Below are positions 60,776 to 64,000 of a stretch of DNA of 64,000 bases, piece by piece; the first letter of the stretch is position 1; every line of letters starts with the position of its first letter. The stretch lies in assembly GCF_014189855.1 (NCBI RefSeq), contig NZ_BJFN01000005.1, positions 310,001 to 374,000 on the forward strand. The letters are read 5' to 3'. The DNA is from Buttiauxella sp. A111 (lineage in GTDB: Bacteria > Pseudomonadota > Gammaproteobacteria > Enterobacterales > Enterobacteriaceae). Below the pieces are notes generated by a model. That model had not been told where the DNA came from, made no database searches, and worked only from the letters and a program-made list of their open reading frames with translations. Made by a program: the position numbers and the translations under genes.

Positions 60776-62857
60776 ATGGACAGCAAACGTCTTGATAACG
60801 CCGCCCTGGAGGCGGGAATTAGCCCAAACTACATTAACGCCCATGGCAAACCGCAGGCGATTCCTGCGGATACCAAGCAGCGTTTGCTGGAAGCCATGAA
60901 CCGTACTGTCACCTTGAAAAAGGTGGCAGTAACACCAGTGGCGAATGTGCTGGTGTTTACTTCTGGCACTCGCATGGCGACGGTATTGGAAGGAAACGGT
61001 GAATACACCTGGCATCTGACCACCGAAGAGGGCAAGCAGCATAAAGGGCATGCACAGGCAGGCAAAAAGATGCTGTTGCCTGCAACATTGCCGGAAGGCT
61101 ATCACGACCTCACAGTCAGCCAGAATGAGCACAACTGGCAATGCCGCGTGATTGTCGCGCCAAAGCGTTGTTATGAACCTGCCGCGTTGATGCGGGATGA
61201 AAAACTGTGGGGAGCGTGTGTTCAGCTTTACACCATACGGTCGACGCATAACTGGGGTATTGGGGATTTCGGTGATTTACAACGCATGCTGGTGGATGTG
61301 GCAAAACGGGGTGGCTCGTTTATCGGCCTGAATCCGATTCATGCGCTGTATCCTGCGAATCCAGAAAGTGCCAGCCCGTATAGCCCGTCATCACGTCGTT
61401 GGTTGAACGTGATTTATATCGATGTGAACGCGGTTGACGATTTCTTGCTTAGCGATGAAGCGCAGACGTGGTGGAAAATGCCGACCACCCAGGCAACGTT
61501 GCAAGCGGCGCGAGATGCGCAGTGGGTCGATTATTCCACCGTTACCGTGCTGAAAATGGCTGCGTTGCGCATGGCGTGGAAGCAGTTTTCTTTACGTGGC
61601 GCGCGGGACGAGCACGTCGTTGCTTTCCAGAAATTTGTGCAAGAAGGCGGCGATAGTCTCTACTACCAGGCGGCGTTCGACGCACTGCACGCTTATCAGG
61701 TGAAAGAAGATCAAATGCGCTGGGGCTGGCCGGTGTGGCCGGAAGGTTTCCGCGACGCACATAACCCGGAAGTCAAAGCGTTCTGCACCGAACACAGTGA
61801 TGAAGTGAATTTCTATCTGTGGTTGCAATACCTTGCTTACGCCCAGTTCGAGATGTGCTGGCAAACGAGCCAAAGCTTTAAAATGCCGATTGGCTTGTAT
61901 CGCGATTTAGCAGTTGGCGTGGCGGAAGGGGGATCGGAAACCTGGTGTGACCGCGAACTTTACTGCCTGAAAGCTTCCGTGGGTGCGCCGCCGGATATTC
62001 TTGGCCCGCTCGGCCAGAATTGGGGTTTGCCACCGATGGACCCGCATGTGATTACCGCGCGTGCGTATCAACCGTTTATTGAACTGTTGCGTTCCAATAT
62101 GACCAGCTGTGGTGCGCTGCGTATTGACCACGTTATGTCGATGCTGCGTTTGTGGTGGATACCTTATGGCGAAACCGCAGACAAAGGCGCATACGTGCAT
62201 TATCCGGTGGACGATCTGCTGTCGATACTGGCGCTGGAAAGTAAACGCCATCACTGCATGGTTATCGGTGAGGATCTCGGTACGGTGCCGGTTGAGATTG
62301 TCGGCAAGCTGCGTGACAGCGGGGTTTACTCCTACAAAGTGCTCTATTTCGAGCACGATCAGGAAAAACAGTTCCGCGCGCCGAAAGCGTGGCCGAAACA
62401 ATCCATGGCGGTTGCCACCACTCACGATTTGCCGACGCTGCGCGGTTACTGGGAAAGCGGCGATCTGACGTTGGGTAAAACCCTTGGTCTGTATCCTGAT
62501 GAAGAGATGCTGACTGAGTTGTATCAGGATCGCGAGCGTGCCAAACAAGGTTTGTTGGATAGTCTGCATGAATATGGCTGTCTGCCAAAACGCGCAGGCC
62601 ATAAAGCCTCGTTGATGGCGATGACGGCCACGCTAAATCGCGGGATGCAACGCTACATTGCTGATAGCAATAGCGCTCTGTTGGGTTTGCAACCGGAGGA
62701 TTGGTTAGGTATCGCGGAACCTGTGAACATTCCGGGGACTAGCTATCAGTATAAAAACTGGCGGCGCAAGTTATCGACCTCGCTTGAGGAGATGTTCGCA
62801 GATGACGAAGTGAATAAGTTGCTGAAGGATTTAGATAAGCGGCGCAAGAAGAAGTAG
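60776..62857 (+). CDS. malQ: 4-alpha-glucanotransferase (amylomaltase)
   Basis: A 693-residue GH77 enzyme close to E. coli MalQ (694). The catalytic segments ALRIDHVMSMLRLWW, VIGEDLGTVP and THDLPTLRGYW hold the Asp/Glu/Asp set. It transfers glucan chains between maltodextrins, making longer substrates for MalP. GGGAAAG precedes the ATG. A composite palindromic repeat separates it from the converging nfuA; gntT, present here in E. coli, is missing. Confidence 0.97.
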   Translation: MDSKRLDNAALEAGISPNYINAHGKPQAIPADTKQRLLEAMNRTVTLKKVAVTPVANVLVFTSGTRMATVLEGNGEYTWHLTTEEGKQHKGHAQAGKKMLLPATLPEGYHDLTVSQNEHNWQCRVIVAPKRCYEPAALMRDEKLWGACVQLYTIRSTHNWGIGDFGDLQRMLVDVAKRGGSFIGLNPIHALYPANPESASPYSPSSRRWLNVIYIDVNAVDDFLLSDEAQTWWKMPTTQATLQAARDAQWVDYSTVTVLKMAALRMAWKQFSLRGARDEHVVAFQKFVQEGGDSLYYQAAFDALHAYQVKEDQMRWGWPVWPEGFRDAHNPEVKAFCTEHSDEVNFYLWLQYLAYAQFEMCWQTSQSFKMPIGLYRDLAVGVAEGGSETWCDRELYCLKASVGAPPDILGPLGQNWGLPPMDPHVITARAYQPFIELLRSNMTSCGALRIDHVMSMLRLWWIPYGETADKGAYVHYPVDDLLSILALESKRHHCMVIGEDLGTVPVEIVGKLRDSGVYSYKVLYFEHDQEKQFRAPKAWPKQSMAVATTHDLPTLRGYWESGDLTLGKTLGLYPDEEMLTELYQDRERAKQGLLDSLHEYGCLPKRAGHKASLMAMTATLNRGMQRYIADSNSALLGLQPEDWLGIAEPVNIPGTSYQYKNWRRKLSTSLEEMFADDEVNKLLKDLDKRRKKK

Positions 62858-62866
62858 TTCTGATTC

Positions 62867-62970
62867 CCCTCACCCCGACCCTCTCCCAAAGGAGAGGGGG
62901 AAAACCAGTATCCATGTGTAGTGGAAAACCGGTCAGTCCCCTCTCCCTGTGGGAGAGGGTTAGGGTGAGG
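62867..62970. repeat. Composite palindromic repeat (malQ-nfuA)
   Basis: Starts CCCTCACCCCGACCCTCTCCC and ends GGGAGAGGGTTAGGGTGAGGG, with an inner GGAGAGGGGG half and a 60-base filler. Lies between converging genes. Confidence 0.82.
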
Positions 62971-62980
62971 GCAAAATAAA

Positions 62981-63556
62981 TCAGTAGTAAGAGTGCTCGC
63001 CACGTTGGTGCTCGGTCAAATCACGAACACCTTTCAGTTCAGGGAACTCTGCCAGCAGTTGTTTTTCGATGCCTTCTTTCAGGGTCACGTCTACCATTGA
63101 ACAGCCGTTACAGCCGCCGCCGAATTGCAGAATCGCAAAACCTTCATCGGTAATTTCCATCAGCGTGACACGACCGCCGTGGCCAGCCAGCTGTGGGTTT
63201 ACCGTGGCTTGCAGCATGTACTCAACGCGTTCCATTAACGGCGCATCATCAGAAACCTTACGCATTTTGGCGTTTGGCGCTTTCAGCGTCAGTTGTGAAC
63301 CGAGTTGGTCGGTAACGAAATCAATTTCGGCATCTTCAAGATAAGGTGCGCTTAACTCATCCACATACGCGGTTAACTGCTCGAATTTAAGGGCAGTATC
63401 TGATGCTTCTACCGCATCCGGCGGACAGTAAGAAACCCCGCACTCCGCATTTGGAGTACCAGGATTAATGACGAATACGCGAATTTGCGTCCCTTCTTCC
63501 TGACCCGCCAACAGTTTGGCAAAGTGGGATTGTGCTGTATCGGAAATACGGATCAT
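62981..63556 (-). CDS. nfuA: Fe/S biogenesis protein NfuA
   Basis: A 191-residue protein, the same length as E. coli NfuA (GntY). The N-terminal degenerate A-type carrier domain is followed by a Nfu domain with CxxC ([10 protein letters not shown], about Cys149 and Cys152), which holds a [4Fe-4S] cluster for delivery. Works in iron-sulfur repair during oxidative stress or iron lack. Followed on its upstream side by gntX, as in E. coli. Confidence 0.97.
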   Translation of the reverse strand: MIRISDTAQSHFAKLLAGQEEGTQIRVFVINPGTPNAECGVSYCPPDAVEASDTALKFEQLTAYVDELSAPYLEDAEIDFVTDQLGSQLTLKAPNAKMRKVSDDAPLMERVEYMLQATVNPQLAGHGGRVTLMEITDEGFAILQFGGGCNGCSMVDVTLKEGIEKQLLAEFPELKGVRDLTEHQRGEHSYY

Positions 63557-63614
63557 AACGATTGCTCAATAGTTGACTATTTTAGTCGGTTATAATACGC
63601 CCATCATCGAGGGT

Positions 63615-64000
63615 CTACAAGGTTCGACAAAGGCACCACACCTGGATAGTCGCCGCGCCCTGCTTTTTCAGCAACCGCGCAATTTCCGCCACCGTACTGC
63701 CCGTCGTGACGACATCATCCACAATAATTATATGGCGGCCTGCCACGGGAAAATCAACCCTGAAAGCGCCTTTTAGATTGTTGCGCCGCTGCCGGGCCGT
63801 GAGTTGATGTTGTGTTTGCGCGGCCCGAATTCGAATGATCCCCTTTGGGAAATAGTCACACTGTAGCCAACGTGACAGCGAGTGTGCCAGTAGGTCACTT
63901 TGGTTAAAGCCACGACGCCAGGCACGGCGTGAATGCAGTGGAACACTGACCATGCAATCAGGTTTGCACCCGCTTTGAGTACGTTTTGCCTCAAGCCCAC
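63615..64000 (-). CDS. gntX: ComF-family phosphoribosyltransferase-like protein (5' part outside window)
   Basis: The C-terminal 128 or so residues of GntX; the frame stays open to the right edge, so the start is outside. WRRGFNQSDLL and the phosphoribosyltransferase loop IIIVDDVVTTGSTV are visible, ending QVWCLCRTL as in E. coli. The family is linked to DNA uptake and use of DNA as nutrient; the E. coli role is not settled. The ATG at 63953 is internal, not the start. Confidence 0.93.
   Translation of the reverse strand, partial: GLEAKRTQSGCKPDCMVSVPLHSRRAWRRGFNQSDLLAHSLSRWLQCDYFPKGIIRIRAAQTQHQLTARQRRNNLKGAFRVDFPVAGRHIIIVDDVVTTGSTVAEIARLLKKQGAATIQVWCLCRTL

Overview
The window looks like a chromosomal segment of a member of the Enterobacteriaceae related to Enterobacter, Kluyvera or Buttiauxella (genus not resolvable by eye). 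Nearly every housekeeping protein reads as a close homologue of an Escherichia coli protein, with matching length, start and catalytic residues. The gene order, however, joins blocks that lie far apart on the E. coli K-12 map: glyQS/yiaG/yiaF/cspA, yiiM-sodA-rha-fdo, selC-yicI, and yhgN-asd-glg-glp-mal-nfuA-gntX. No insertion sequence, CRISPR array or replication origin was seen.

Layout. 1-6.8 kb: the end of glyQ, then glyS, a uspF-like gene, yiaG, a PcaK-type aromatic-acid transporter behind IclR-type palindromes, the lipoprotein yiaF, and cspA with its cold-box leader. 6.8-20.2 kb: yiiM, sodA, and a rhamnose regulon (rhaT, rhaR, rhaS, rhaBAD, a FucO-type lactaldehyde reductase, rhaM) that also appears to include an unassigned AraA/FucI-like sugar isomerase. 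An AT-rich gene pair resembling a pore-forming toxin and a membrane immunity protein sits between rhaT and rhaR. 20.2-26.3 kb: cheV, a LacI regulator, a SIS-domain enzyme and a PTS EIIBC forming an uptake operon behind a perfect palindrome, a LacA-like acetyltransferase, asr, and a probable ydgU remnant or gene. 26.4-32.9 kb: fdhD and fdoG(Sec)HI-fdhE.

33-36.9 kb is the accessory stretch: a PIN/ribbon-helix-helix toxin-antitoxin pair, a small lipoprotein, two unrecognised genes, an Arc-like regulator, and a stand-alone RelA/SpoT-synthetase-domain protein next to the 3' end of selC (tRNA-Sec), a classic integration site. 37.3-41.6 kb: yicI, yhgN, asd. 41.9-51.4 kb: the glycogen operon glgBXCAP. 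51.5-55.2 kb: glpEGR and glpD with a GlpR operator. 55.3-62.9 kb: malT and malPQ. 63-64 kb: nfuA and the partial gntX.

How it fits together. The segment is dominated by carbohydrate metabolism: rhamnose uptake and breakdown, a PTS substrate that is probably an amino sugar, alpha-xylosides, glycogen and maltodextrin turnover, and glycerol-3-phosphate. The formate dehydrogenase-O operon, its maturation proteins and the tRNA that decodes its UGA codon lie within 11 kb. The most interesting points are three promoters with the same CRP-RhaS spacing, which tie the unassigned isomerase to rhamnose; the AT-rich putative effector-immunity pair; the selC-adjacent alarmone-synthetase-like protein; a Thr at the Lys39 activator position of GlgC; and a family of CCCTCACC/GGTGAGGG palindromes at five gene ends, one carrying a 36-bp tandem duplication.
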